A DNA stretch of 50,915 bases from Rhizobiaceae bacterium (lineage in GTDB: Bacteria > Pseudomonadota > Alphaproteobacteria > Rhizobiales > Rhizobiaceae). Under the pieces are notes generated by a model. The model had not been told where the DNA came from. It ran no database searches and worked only from the letters and a program-made list of their open reading frames with translations. This document shows, piece by piece, positions 1-8,637 of the stretch. Made by a program: the position numbers and the translations under genes. The stretch is taken from the NCBI GenBank assembly GCA_017643025.1, contig JAEPOG010000009.1, positions 1-50,915 of the forward strand. The letters are read 5' to 3'. Numbering within the stretch: the first letter of the stretch is position 1; every line of letters begins with the position of its first letter.

Positions 1-140
1 TCCGCCCATCCTCCTGATCCCATCGTGGGAGGGCCTTGGTGCCGATCCCGAAGAGAAGCGTGGCCCCTGCGATCGGCATCGAAAAGCGTCAATAGCCTGA
101 AAGTGGTTGACCTAAACCGGCCAATTAGAGAAGCAGGCCA

Positions 141-474
141 GTCGGTCTCGATCGCGCGAAGCGGGTCTTCCAGGTTCATGCGGTAGGTCGCGATGGTCAG
201 ATCGCGATCCGCCGCAAACTTCGCCGCGGAGAGGTTCTCGCGTTCTTCTCGTCGCTGCCTTCGTGTCTTGTCGGCATGGAGGCCTGCGCGTCAGCACATT
301 ATTGGGCTCGCGAGCCTATGGCGCTTGGGCATGACGTTCGGCTCATGCCACCGGCCTACGTCAAACCCTACGTGAAGCGAGGCAAGACCGACGCGGCGGA
401 TGCCGTGGCCATCTGCGAAGCCGTGACGCGTCCAACGATGCGCTTTGTCGCGGTGAAGACGAGAGAGCAGCCCC
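141..474 (+). pseudogene. IS110-family transposase, N-terminal fragment
   Basis: A reading frame without its own start encodes the N-terminal DEDD domain of an IS110-type transposase. It shows GLDRAKRVFQVHAV (first Asp), then VGMEACASAHYWAR (Glu), then KRGKTDAADAVAICEA (the paired Asp residues). Homology stops near 474, and the frame then runs through unrelated residues to a stop at 524. Only about 110 residues of a protein usually 300-400 long remain, so it is inactive. A C-terminal fragment of an IS110-type transposase lies at 47287-47676; whether they belong to the same element cannot be told. Confidence 0.75.
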
Positions 475-564
475 TATCGGCGTGCAAACCGATTCAATGC
501 CGATTGACATCCAGGACCTCGTGAATTTCCTTCGAAGTCTCGCTTTTCGACCAGACATGGATTG

Positions 565-834
565 TCACGAGCCCAGAAAGGTGTGTTCATTTATTCTTCT
601 CTGGTGCAGGACCATTTCGCCGATGATGGCTCTGATCTCCCTGTTCTCTTGACGCAGCTTTTGAACTTCGGTTGAAGAGGTGTGTCGGTTCTTCGTTTGT
701 CCACGTATCCATTTCCTGATCGTGTCTTCAGTGATGTCGCCGTTTGCGCATTTCCACCAGACTCGTTCAATCTGACTGCGAAACCGATCGGCAAACGCAT
801 CGGCCTCATGTGGGTACAGGTGAAGAAGCAACAC
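565..834 (-). CDS. small ORF, possible IS3 OrfA-like remnant
   Basis: An 89-codon frame of uncertain reality. Its second half has a short helical stretch (ITEDTIRKWIRG) followed by a charged helix (EVQKLRQENREIRAI). This resembles the HTH plus leucine-zipper ending of IS3-family OrfA proteins, but the N-terminal half does not fit that family. No convincing Shine-Dalgarno sequence is visible. It lies between the IS110 fragment and a dispersed intergenic repeat. It may be an IS remnant or an accidental frame. Confidence 0.25.
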   Translation of the reverse strand: MLLLHLYPHEADAFADRFRSQIERVWWKCANGDITEDTIRKWIRGQTKNRHTSSTEVQKLRQENREIRAIIGEMVLHQRRINEHTFLGS

Positions 835-885
835 ACCAAACTCGTGGCCGTCGATACGCGCCCATTTGAAGAGACCGCGATACCA

Positions 886-998
886 GTATACCGGACCGGC
901 TTCGAATCATTTGCATCGAATACCCGGCAATGCGCAAAGCCGATCGAAACCTTCTGGGGCCATGCTCAATACGACCGGCCTCGACCGGAAGTGCAATA
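886..998 (-). repeat. dispersed intergenic repeat, copy 1
   Basis: The minus strand here aligns over about 110 bases with the plus strand of 10471-10580. The core runs from TTCCGGTCG through GAGCATGGCCCC, AGGTTTCGATCGGCTTTGCG and CATTGCCG to TCGATGCAAATG, with a few substitutions and a single-base indel. The indel breaks every common reading frame, so the block is most likely non-coding. Both copies sit between divergently oriented reading frames. Confidence 0.65.
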
Positions 999-1196
999 CG
1001 ACCAGCGAGAACTTGCGTGAAGAAGGCGATATACACGTCGGGGACCTAGGTATGGACGTGCGGCTACCAGAAATTGATGGGTTGGCTGGACGGGCGCTTT
1101 GTGCAGGATGGCTGGCTTCGTCGGACAAACGTTATTTCCGAGCTATCGGCCGTCTTTTTGCGTGTCGTCGCTGCCAAGCTATCTGGAGATGTCCGG

Positions 1197-1544
1197 ATGC
1201 GTAGCGCCGCCGAAAGCCGGGGTTTCGACCGCCTGCGCGGAGATGAGATTCAGATCGCCTTGCCAGGCAAGTTGCTTGGTCCGTCATTCTTGACCAAGCG
1301 CGAGAGCGGCACGCTCATAGTCACCGACGATAGACTCGCTTTCTTCACGAATCGCGACACTCGCGCGACGTGGTCGGTCCAATACACTGCCATCGAATCC
1401 ATAGAGGTGAGCGGCTTTCCAGGAAGGCGTATGGTGGCCATCCACACAATGGATGGTCCAGTGAACATCGGTTGCAACGCCTCAAAGGGACTGATTTCCC
1501 AGTTGGAAGCATTCGTGAGGATGGTGTCCCACCGCGTGGTGTAG
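1197..1544 (+). CDS. hypothetical protein, possible PH-like domain, 3' end in IS256
   Basis: A 115-aa protein. The ATG at 1197 is chosen because GGAG lies 9 nt upstream; the frame is open from 1074. The middle (GTLIVTDDRLAFFTNR, then IESIEVSG and RRMVAIHTMDG) has the alternating strands of bacterial PH/GRAM-like domains, which suggests ligand or membrane binding; this is only a fold impression. The stop codon lies inside the terminal inverted repeat of the downstream IS256 element. The last residues are therefore IS-encoded and the natural C-terminus may be lost. Confidence 0.5.
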   Translation: MRSAAESRGFDRLRGDEIQIALPGKLLGPSFLTKRESGTLIVTDDRLAFFTNRDTRATWSVQYTAIESIEVSGFPGRRMVAIHTMDGPVNIGCNASKGLISQLEAFVRMVSHRVV

Positions 1545-2873
1545 CTTGCGGCATTGGTCGCCGCTCTTTCCGGCATGGGCCGGGCTGATCAGCGCGCCAC
1601 GGCTGGCAGGCTGATGAGGGGATCATCGCTCAACTGGCCGACGCTTTCCAGTGTCATGTAACGGGCGCGCTGAACGGCCCACTCGTCGTTCTGTTCGAGC
1701 AGCAGCGCCCCGACGAGGCGAACGATGGCATCGTCGTTGGGGAAGATGCCGACCACGTCGGTTCGTCGCTTGATCTCGCCGTTGAGACGCTCGACCGGGT
1801 TGGTGCTGTGGAGCTTCGCCCGGTGCTCCTTCGGGAAGGTCATGTAGGCGAGTACGTCGGGCTCGGCGTCATCCAGGATGGCGGCGAGCTTCGGCACCTT
1901 CGGCCGGATCTGGTCGGCGACGGCGCGCCACTGGGCGCTTGCCGCCTCGGGCGTCTCCTGGGCGAAGGCAGTGGCGATGAAGGCCGAGACGACGCGGCGA
2001 CCGCTCTTGCCGGCATGCGCCAGCACGTTCCTCATGAAGTGAACGCGGCAGCGTTGCCAGGCGGCCGAAAGAACCTTGGTGACGGCGGCCTTGAGGCCTT
2101 CATGGGCATCCGAGACGACGAGCTTCACGCCGCGAAGACCTCTGCGCGTCAGCTTGCGCAGGAACTCCGTCCAGATCGGCTCGGCCTCGGACGTGCCGAT
2201 ATCCATGCCCAGAACCTCGCGCCGACCGTCGGTGTTGACGCCCACCGCAATGATGACGGCGACGGAGACGATGCGGCCGCCGCGGCGCACCTTCAGGTAG
2301 GTGGCGTCGATCCACAGATACGGCCAGTCGCCTTCGATCGGCCGTTCGAGGAAGGCCTTCACTTTGCCGTCGATCTCCTCGCAGAGCCGCGACACCTGGC
2401 TCTTGGAGATGCCCGACATGCCCATCGCCTTGACGAGATCGTCGACCGAGCGCGTCGAGATGCCCTGCACATAGGCCTCCTGGATGACGGCGGTCAGCGC
2501 CTTCTCCGCCATGCGCCTCGGTTCGAGGAAGCCCGGGAAGTAGGAGCCCTTCCTGAGCTTCGGAATGCGCAGCTCGACGGTCCCGGCCCGCGTCTCCCAG
2601 TCCCGGTCGCGGTAGCCATTGCGCTGGGCGGCCCGAAGCGGTGACTTCTCGCCATAGGCGGCGCCGGTGACCGCACCCACCTCCATCTCCATCAGCTTCT
2701 CGGCGGCGAAGCCGATCATCTCACGCAGGAGATCGGCATCCGCGCTCTTCTCCACGAGCGCGCGCAGGTTCATCATGTCGTCGGTCATCGGTGGTCTCTC
2801 CAGAAAGGTTGGCTTCAACAACCAGACCCTACCGGAAAGCGCCGATGACCACCGCGCTAACCAGCTACACCAC
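1536..2873 (-). mobile_element. IS256-family insertion sequence
   Basis: About 1.34 kb, bounded by imperfect terminal inverted repeats that both begin GTGGTGTAGCT (left at 1536, right ending at 2873) and continue with matching CTTTCCGG blocks. This is the usual size for IS256. The 8-9 bases outside the ends do not match (CCCACCGC left, GTCTCGGG right), so no target duplication is seen. The flanks may have been joined by recombination rather than by simple insertion. Confidence 0.75.
1589..2788 (-). CDS. IS256-family (Mutator-type) transposase
   Basis: 399 aa, apparently intact. The start ATG at 2788 (MTDDMMNLRALVEK) follows GGAGAGACCACCG; an upstream in-frame ATG at 2821 has weaker support. 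The DDE catalytic residues are visible: Asp in LWIDATYLKVR, Asp in VVSDAHEGLKAAV, and Glu in NPVERLNGEIKRRTDVVG. The HFMRNVLAH segment between the second Asp and the Glu is typical of the family. It should catalyse cut-and-paste or copy-out transposition of the surrounding element. Length is normal for IS256 (about 400 aa). Confidence 0.93.
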   Translation of the reverse strand: MTDDMMNLRALVEKSADADLLREMIGFAAEKLMEMEVGAVTGAAYGEKSPLRAAQRNGYRDRDWETRAGTVELRIPKLRKGSYFPGFLEPRRMAEKALTAVIQEAYVQGISTRSVDDLVKAMGMSGISKSQVSRLCEEIDGKVKAFLERPIEGDWPYLWIDATYLKVRRGGRIVSVAVIIAVGVNTDGRREVLGMDIGTSEAEPIWTEFLRKLTRRGLRGVKLVVSDAHEGLKAAVTKVLSAAWQRCRVHFMRNVLAHAGKSGRRVVSAFIATAFAQETPEAASAQWRAVADQIRPKVPKLAAILDDAEPDVLAYMTFPKEHRAKLHSTNPVERLNGEIKRRTDVVGIFPNDDAIVRLVGALLLEQNDEWAVQRARYMTLESVGQLSDDPLISLPAVAR

Positions 2874-2892
2874 GTCTCGGGACGTCACCTTC

Positions 2893-4410
2893 GTGAGCGC
2901 TCGGATCGGCTCGGCCGCCGATGAGCGACCTCGGGCAAAGCACGCGTTGACGAGGCTACGGCCAAGCGCAGAGCATATCGCGGCTTCTCGCCGACTTGAT
3001 GAGGAGTTCGCCGCCGCCCTGCGGGAACTCTTCGGTGCGGTACAGATCGACGACGAACCTTCCTCTCCGACATCCGCCGGGCGTCAAGACGGCGCCGAAA
3101 CAGAAGAGACACGCCGTGACGCGGAACGTGAATATGAAATTGCTTTGCGGCAGCTTTTTCGGTATGCGCGACAGAATCCGCATGCCCGCGAACAGCCTGG
3201 CAAACCAAATTCGGCAAAGCGGCGACCCGGCAAACATGGGGCCGGTACAGAGAATACCGCGCCCACCGACACACATGCTCTCACCAAGCTGAACGCGGAC
3301 AAAGGGGACACCAACAACGCTGGTGTGCTGCTGGAACTCTTGCGGCAGGCAGAATTGCTCGTTTCGGCCAACGGACCTGCGGCGAAGCACGCTGCCGCCA
3401 GCTATCTCCTGACCAGGCTGATGGTCGACTTGGATAGTGACGTCGGCCGTGACAACGATGCGTTGCAGACGCTCTTCCCTCAGATGGAAAAGGTTTTTGC
3501 CAGCCAGGACCGCACCGCAAAACTCGCCGGCGCAAGACACGCATTAACCCGATTGCGGGCAGACGGAGCTGAACGCGACGATGCGCTGCTTGAGGTCTTT
3601 CAAGAACTGGAAAGGATCCTAGTGGGCGATGAACCCGGAGCAAAATTCGGAGCAGCCAAATACGCCCTGACCAAGTTGCGAGCTGGTAGCGATGACGGCA
3701 CTGGGCCGGAACAGGAGATGTCTTCATCCGCCGGCTCGCCCCTTGCTCATCGGATAGAGCATCCGCCTGAACAGGAAGTCCAATCCAGCGCGTTGGAGCC
3801 CCCATCAAAGGAAGGTGGCCCCGACTGGCGGTTGCGGCGCAACTCCCGCCGCCAGCACAATCCGCCCTCCGAATCAGAGAACGATTCCCCCTCCGTGATT
3901 GCGTTGGCATTGCTTTTGGTCTTCGTGTTGGTTCTGGTTGCTGGGTCCTCCGCTCTGCAGCGTCCGACAGGCATAGGCGGGAGCCCGTTCGAGACGACGG
4001 TGCCTCAAGGGACAGGGTCGGGTGCAGATTCCCCGCTAACGGTATCAGTTGCGAGCGAGCGCCAATCCGCTGACTTTGGCGAAGCCCCCAGCCCTGCGTC
4101 TTTGTCTTTGGATCAGACAGAACTATCGGCAGCGGATGCAGCGGCACCACAGCCGATTGAAGCAGAATCCGTAACGCAACATGAAGCCAACCTATATCGC
4201 GACAAAAGCAAACGCGTTGGGCGAATAATCGCCCGGCAACGCAGCGCGGTCGGCCTTTCCCAGACGGAACTCGCCCTCGCCGTTGGAAAAAGTGCAGCAT
4301 CAATAGAAAGCCTGGAAAACGGAACGCTCTACGCAGACCCGTTCGAATTGCTAAAAATATCCGAGGCGATCGGCCTGGACCTCTATGACGCCATGGACAA
4401 GCTACAATAG
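2893..4410 (+). CDS. repeat protein with one TM segment and C-terminal XRE-type HTH, 5'-truncated by IS256
   Basis: 505 aa from GTG 2893; the open frame continues back into the IS256 end (2791), so the true N-terminus is lost. From 2920 to 3690 it contains degenerate helical repeats of roughly 45 residues with the recurring core AKHALTRLRAD and an acidic helix such as DDALLEVFQELERIL (about five units, TPR-like in feel). A Pro/Ser-rich, Arg-containing linker follows, then one hydrophobic segment (SVIALALLLVFVLVLV, nt 3892-3957), a Ser/Thr/Ala-rich stretch, and a C-terminal helix-turn-helix (RSAVGLSQTELALAVGKSA, nt 4207-4405). Arg residues just before the TM segment would place the HTH outside the cytoplasm by the positive-inside rule, which is odd. 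Function unknown. Confidence 0.6.
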   Translation: MSARIGSAADERPRAKHALTRLRPSAEHIAASRRLDEEFAAALRELFGAVQIDDEPSSPTSAGRQDGAETEETRRDAEREYEIALRQLFRYARQNPHAREQPGKPNSAKRRPGKHGAGTENTAPTDTHALTKLNADKGDTNNAGVLLELLRQAELLVSANGPAAKHAAASYLLTRLMVDLDSDVGRDNDALQTLFPQMEKVFASQDRTAKLAGARHALTRLRADGAERDDALLEVFQELERILVGDEPGAKFGAAKYALTKLRAGSDDGTGPEQEMSSSAGSPLAHRIEHPPEQEVQSSALEPPSKEGGPDWRLRRNSRRQHNPPSESENDSPSVIALALLLVFVLVLVAGSSALQRPTGIGGSPFETTVPQGTGSGADSPLTVSVASERQSADFGEAPSPASLSLDQTELSAADAAAPQPIEAESVTQHEANLYRDKSKRVGRIIARQRSAVGLSQTELALAVGKSAASIESLENGTLYADPFELLKISEAIGLDLYDAMDKLQ

Positions 4411-4419
4411 GTGAAAACG

Positions 4420-4734
4420 ATGAAGCTGGTCTTGCTCTTATTCGCGCTCGTTTCTCCGTTCTCGGCGCATGCAACGCCAATTCAACTGAGTGACCACGAA
4501 TGCGGGATCATCTTAAAGACGTTGCGGAACCAGATCGAAACGATTTTCCTGGCGGAGATGACGCTGGCTCAATTCCCGCGACAGGACGCGGATTTTGATG
4601 CGGAGCTGCGCGAAGTGCGGAATCAGCTCAGTGATGCGCTCGCCCACTACGACAGCAAGGTGGCGCGGCGCGGAGCATATGTCCTTGGTGAGAAATGCCT
4701 TGGCTACGCCGATGCGCCCGCGCGAAGCAAGTGA
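4420..4734 (+). CDS. small secreted protein of unknown function
   Basis: 104 aa. The ATG at 4420 is preceded by AGGTG at good spacing; a GTG directly after the previous stop (4411) is the alternative. It has a clear Sec signal peptide (KLVLLLFALVSPFSAHA, cleavage after AHA) and a helical mature domain of about 85 residues with two cysteines (HECGII and EKCLGY) that could form a disulfide. It directly follows the repeat/HTH protein and is probably co-transcribed, which hints at a shared envelope-related role. No family recognised. Confidence 0.6.
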   Translation: MKLVLLLFALVSPFSAHATPIQLSDHECGIILKTLRNQIETIFLAEMTLAQFPRQDADFDAELREVRNQLSDALAHYDSKVARRGAYVLGEKCLGYADAPARSK

Positions 4735-4799
4735 CCGAATACCCCGTCAACCAATGCGCCGTAGCGCGCGGTCAAGAGGCCGGTCGCGCGAACGACATG

Positions 4800-5000
4800 C
4801 TAAGCTTTCTTCAGTACTGCCCTGATGGCTCGCACAAGGTCGCCAACCTCCTCAACGACCTCTTGCGGGGCGAGGCCTTCCTTCCGACAATGGGATATAA
4901 GGGTGTGTGCATGACTTTCGACGCTGAGCGCGGCGGCGATCGGCCCCTTTAGATGGGTAGCCACATACTGGTCGAATATTGCACGGCCACGCGCCGACAT
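4800..5000 (-). CDS. DUF768-like small protein
   Basis: 66 aa. It begins MSARGRAIFDQYVATHL and carries KEGLAPQEVVEEVGDLV. This is the pattern of DUF768 proteins (an S-x-RG start, then a helix with GI-P-EEI-EEVG), which are abundant in Mesorhizobium and close relatives and have no known function. GGAAGATAATC precedes the ATG. It lies alone, convergent with the gene upstream and ahead of the EAL gene's 3' end. It is useful mainly as a taxonomic marker. Confidence 0.6.
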   Translation of the reverse strand: MSARGRAIFDQYVATHLKGPIAAALSVESHAHTLISHCRKEGLAPQEVVEEVGDLVRAIRAVLKKA

Positions 5001-5100
5001 GATTATCTTCCGTCAGGTCAGCAAAAATAGCGTGTGGGGCGAAGAGCGCAAGCCGTCGAACGCCATGGCTGGTGTTTTTTGCGTGGTTAGAAGCGGGCGC

Positions 5101-6888
5101 TCAGCGGTTCGGGCCAGCGTCTATTCCCGCCTGAGCCAGATCGGCTGGGCTTTCTGCGGCTGCGAGACCTTGGTGTCTTTGCAACCAAGCCTCGAAATGG
5201 GACCGCGACTGCGGACGCCCGATGAAAAAGCCTTGCCCGAAATCACAGGAAAGCCGGCGGAGTTGTTGCAGCGTAGCTCGGTCCTCTATGCCCTCGGCGA
5301 CCACCTTCTGGTTTCTGTGGTGAGCCATCTGGATGGCTGCCGTCACGACGGCCTGTGTATCGACGCTGCTCTTGAGGTCGCACAAGAACGCCCGGTCCAG
5401 TTTTACGACATCGGCAGGCAGTACTCGCAGTTGCGCAAGAGAACTTTGTCCGGTGCCGAAATCGTCGAGCGCCACAGAAACGCCGAGATTCCTGAGCACG
5501 GCCAGATTCCGTACCACCAGTCCCTGAGCCGTCATGAGTCCGCTTTCGGTGACTTCGATCTCGAGAGAAGACGGTTCGACCCGGTGTATGTCGAGGAGGT
5601 GTCTCACGCGGTCGGTCAATGTCTCGTCTTCAAGGTCGCGAATTGAGAAATTGACCGACACCCGAATATCAACGCCGGCCGCCTGCCATCTGGCTAAGTC
5701 CTGCATTGCCAATCGTAGGACAAGATCACTCAACTCGCGAATGAGATTGGTCTGCTCGGCAGCTGGCACAAACTCTGCTGGCGAGATCGCACCGCGGCTT
5801 GCATGCTGCCAACGGATGAGCGCTTCAGCGCCGCGACAACGGCCCGAGCGTAGATCGACGATCGGCTGATAGTGCAAGGCGAGGCCCTCTCCAGTACTAA
5901 TTGCCCGTTTCAGGTCCGGGAGGAGGCTAAGCTGCGCGCGCTGGACGTGATCGCGGCATCGATCGTAGATTGACAGAACACTGCCCGCCGTCTCGGCTTC
6001 CTGAGATGCCGACGTGGAAGCGCGCAATAACGCCTCCGGATTGGGGCCATCCACATCCTGCGCCAGACCCGCATGGCCGCTCGAAAGAATCGGGAGACCG
6101 TCGACCTCAAAGCGTCCGGTCAATGCAGCCGTTAGCTCGGCCGCATAGCGTTTTGCATTATCCAGTGAGCCTCTGAAGACGAGCGCGAACACGCCATTTC
6201 CCAAGCAAAACAACTTCGCTTCGACGGGCACGGTTTCGAGCAATCGCCCAGCCGCATGCACCTGCAGCGTGTCGGCGAACGCGTTGCCGAATATCGAGAC
6301 ATTTTTTGCAAATCCTCCGAGACGAATGCTGACGACCGTGGCGGGAAGATCCGGCGGCTGCCGAGACTCCATCAAAGCTTCGATGAACTCGATGCAGGCA
6401 TTGCGGTTCGGCAGCCGCGTAACGCTTTCGAGATAGCCGTTTTCTCGTATGGTCTGGAGCTGCCGTGCTAGCGCGCTGCAAGCCATGCCTGAGACCCCAC
6501 CTATCAACGTAAAGAAACCCAGACGAGTAAGCCAACTCGCCGTCGGCTGCGCGGTTCCGGCCGCCACGTCGAGGGGCATAAACGGTCCCAACGCGAGGCC
6601 CGCCATGGCGCCGGCAACAATCCCCCCCGGCAGGCCGAATAGGAAAGCTGCGACGACAATGGGAATATAAGCCATATGAGGGTAGGCAAATCGGGTGCCG
6701 CCGGTCACGTACACCGTCGCTGCCGAAACGATCAGCAACAGAACAACAACGGCGGCCGCTGACAATCGCTGACTCCGTCCCGCCTGCTGTCGGTACCCAA
6801 CATCCAATAGCGCTGCAAACCAGTGGTAACGCCGCTTGGCTGGCGCCGCGCTGGCTCCTTCATGAGCTTTTCCCATTTGGCTCTTCAT
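5101..6888 (-). CDS. membrane-anchored EAL-domain c-di-GMP phosphodiesterase with degenerate GGDEF
   Basis: 595 aa from the ATG at 6888, chosen for AAGGAGCTGTTC just upstream (the frame is open to 7029). The N-terminus has about four hydrophobic segments (LSAAAVVVLLLIVSAA onward). A GGDEF-like domain follows in which the signature is degraded to GNGVF, so no cyclase activity is expected. The EAL domain keeps the expected residues: GAEALIRW, the Asn in VNFSIRD, EVTESGLM, DDFGTGQSSL, VVKLDRAF and VVAEGIED. It should hydrolyse c-di-GMP to pGpG at the membrane. It starts 10 nt after the stop of the upstream GGDEF gene, so the pair likely forms an operon with opposing activities. Confidence 0.9.
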   Translation of the reverse strand: MKSQMGKAHEGASAAPAKRRYHWFAALLDVGYRQQAGRSQRLSAAAVVVLLLIVSAATVYVTGGTRFAYPHMAYIPIVVAAFLFGLPGGIVAGAMAGLALGPFMPLDVAAGTAQPTASWLTRLGFFTLIGGVSGMACSALARQLQTIRENGYLESVTRLPNRNACIEFIEALMESRQPPDLPATVVSIRLGGFAKNVSIFGNAFADTLQVHAAGRLLETVPVEAKLFCLGNGVFALVFRGSLDNAKRYAAELTAALTGRFEVDGLPILSSGHAGLAQDVDGPNPEALLRASTSASQEAETAGSVLSIYDRCRDHVQRAQLSLLPDLKRAISTGEGLALHYQPIVDLRSGRCRGAEALIRWQHASRGAISPAEFVPAAEQTNLIRELSDLVLRLAMQDLARWQAAGVDIRVSVNFSIRDLEDETLTDRVRHLLDIHRVEPSSLEIEVTESGLMTAQGLVVRNLAVLRNLGVSVALDDFGTGQSSLAQLRVLPADVVKLDRAFLCDLKSSVDTQAVVTAAIQMAHHRNQKVVAEGIEDRATLQQLRRLSCDFGQGFFIGRPQSRSHFEAWLQRHQGLAAAESPADLAQAGIDAGPNR

Positions 6889-6898
6889 GAACAGCTCC

Positions 6899-7678
6899 TT
6901 AGGCAACGGCACCTTTGGAATATGTGAAGGCCACGTTGTTGCGGCCGCGTCGCTTGGCCTCATAAAGGCAGCGATCTGCATTATGCAGTACGGCGGCGCT
7001 GTCGGATCGGTATTCCAGTGTCGTTGCACCGCCTATGCTGACAGTGATGCCTCCCGGCCCGAGCCCGGCCAACACGCTGGCATGACATTCAACCTGATAC
7101 CGTAGACGTTCGGCCGCTTGCTCCGCTGCCACGGAAGAATTCAAGCCTTTGAGCACAATACCAAACTCCTCACCGCCGAGCCTGCCAATGATGTCATCCG
7201 GTCCGATGCTCTGCTTGAGCGTCTTGGCGATCGCTATCAGAGCCCTGTCGCCGGACGCGTGGCCGAAACGATCATTGATTTGTTTAAAGTGATCGGCATC
7301 GAGGAGAAGGATGGCCGACTGCTCACCGGAGCGCATTGATGCCGTCAGCTGTGCACCGAAAGCCTCCCGATTAAGCAATCCCGTCATACCGTCGTGGGCT
7401 GCTCGATGCGCCAATGCTGCATTCGCAGCTTGCAGTTGCGCTTCAGACCGGGCAAGCGCCTCGCAGGATTCAGATATCCGCTCCGACTGCCCAAAAATGT
7501 AGCTTGCCACGGGCATGGCAATTGCCACTGGAATGACGAGGCACTCGATCCAGGCTAGCCAATCGAATGGCATGTTTAAGGCGGCGCGTACGGAGAGTGA
7601 GATCGCATAAGTGGCGAGCACTGCGATGCCCGACACAATCAAGGACTTTGTCAGAATGCGCTTTGTACGCCCCTTCAT
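6899..7678 (-). CDS. GGDEF-domain diguanylate cyclase
   Basis: 259 aa. Two N-terminal hydrophobic segments (SLIVSGIAVLATYAISL and ECLVIPVAIAMPVASYIF) are followed by a short coiled stretch (SEAQLQAANAALAHRA) and a complete GGDEF domain with HDGMTGLLNR, LLDADHFKQIND and the active-site GGEEF. The position of the inhibitory I-site reads GPDD instead of RxxD, so product feedback inhibition is probably absent. It makes c-di-GMP from GTP at the membrane. It is co-oriented with, and 10 nt upstream of, the EAL phosphodiesterase. Confidence 0.9.
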   Translation of the reverse strand: MKGRTKRILTKSLIVSGIAVLATYAISLSVRAALNMPFDWLAWIECLVIPVAIAMPVASYIFGQSERISESCEALARSEAQLQAANAALAHRAAHDGMTGLLNREAFGAQLTASMRSGEQSAILLLDADHFKQINDRFGHASGDRALIAIAKTLKQSIGPDDIIGRLGGEEFGIVLKGLNSSVAAEQAAERLRYQVECHASVLAGLGPGGITVSIGGATTLEYRSDSAAVLHNADRCLYEAKRRGRNNVAFTYSKGAVA

Positions 7679-8084
7679 CGGGCCAAATTAAGGTCGCGCC
7701 ATGAATCATTCATTAATGGTTGTTTCGCGAACCCACCCTGCGCGAAGTACGATTCTTAATGGGGTATTGTCCGCTTTTTGACGTGAGGTTTCGATGGTGA
7801 ATTGAGGCGCTTTCCGCTACTTCCATGACCTGTGGGAAGCGATCGCGGGTAATCCTCGTAGCCAATCCGCCGAGCCAGCGAACGCTTGCCAAGGCCGTGG
7901 CCAGCCCAACGCGGGGGCTGCGATGCCAGAGTTGCATCAACTTGCCACCTAGGCTGCACACCATAGACGTCCGTCATGCGCGCGAGGAAGCAGGCTGCGA
8001 TGGAGCGTCGCTATCTTGCCGTCGCCCCCTACAGTAACATCGCTTCTTCAGGAACTGCCGCAGATTTGGCCCGGGGGTGGTTTC
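7679..8084. other. intergenic region without supported gene
   Basis: Some 400 bases between the GGDEF gene start and the end of a small minus-strand gene. Short frames exist on both strands, but none has a ribosome site, recognisable motifs or a plausible neighbour relation. It should hold the promoter of the GGDEF/EAL pair near its left edge; no clear -35/-10 pair could be singled out. Confidence 0.4.
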
Positions 8085-8288
8085 TCATTTCCGGCGTCCG
8101 TTGCGTTTCGCCCGGGCCGACGCGACGATACGGCGCGCATAGATCAGCTCGATCGGCACAGGCTTGCCCCATCTCAGGCAGACAAAAAGCTCGTCCTCGA
8201 TCCGGCGCTCGGCGCGCCAGAAATCATAGTCGGTAATCAAGGCGTTGTGCGCGAGAACGTTTGAAAGAATTGTCGTGCGAAGCGCCAC
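8085..8288 (-). CDS. small hypothetical protein
   Basis: 67 aa if started at the GTG at 8288, which has a near-ideal CGGAGGAAGCCC ribosome site; the frame is open to 8483 but the extra residues look like non-coding translation. The product is basic and helical (ALITDYDFWRAERRIEDELF, then GKPVPIELIYARRIV). No family recognised. A perfect CtrA-type box lies about 120 nt upstream. Confidence 0.5.
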   Translation of the reverse strand: MALRTTILSNVLAHNALITDYDFWRAERRIEDELFVCLRWGKPVPIELIYARRIVASARAKRNGRRK

Positions 8289-8407
8289 GGGCTTCCTCCG
8301 GCTACTCTCAGGGCGTCGGTCGAACGCGATGAATGAAACGATCTTCGCCTTCCGAGCGGCTGCTTCAAGACAAGCGACCGGACAAGCTTGTGGATTCAGC
8401 GCCAATG

Positions 8408-8423
8408 TTAACCAGTTGTTAAC
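8408..8423 (-). promoter_or_regulatory. CtrA-type binding box
   Basis: TTAA, seven bases, TTAAC: an exact match to the alphaproteobacterial CtrA consensus TTAA-N7-TTAA(C). The box lies in the long leader of the 67-aa gene (start 8288). The match is seen in sequence; CtrA control is inferred. Confidence 0.4.
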
Positions 8424-8637
8424 GTGGAAAAGTCGTCTCAAAGGCCGCCGATTACGGGCCGTCCACGGCGTCGACAACACCAATCAATGGCGCCTACGGT
8501 CGTCGAACTAGGCGATCAAGTAGCCTAGAAGAAGTCTGTCCTAAAAGCTCTCGTTTGGCTGCGGTGCTCGGCATCGTCCGCTGCCCAGGCAACGAAAGAC
8601 GCCGAACAACGATTCTCTTGACATGCAATTATGCGAA

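Noticed and set aside
1808..2644. Long plus-strand open frame (278 codons) opposite the IS256 transposase
   Set aside because: Pure antisense shadow of a high-GC gene; Arg/Asp-rich translation with no motif.
8611..8616. TTGACA as a -35 element
   Set aside because: No acceptable -10 at 16-18 bp and no gene starts downstream on that strand.
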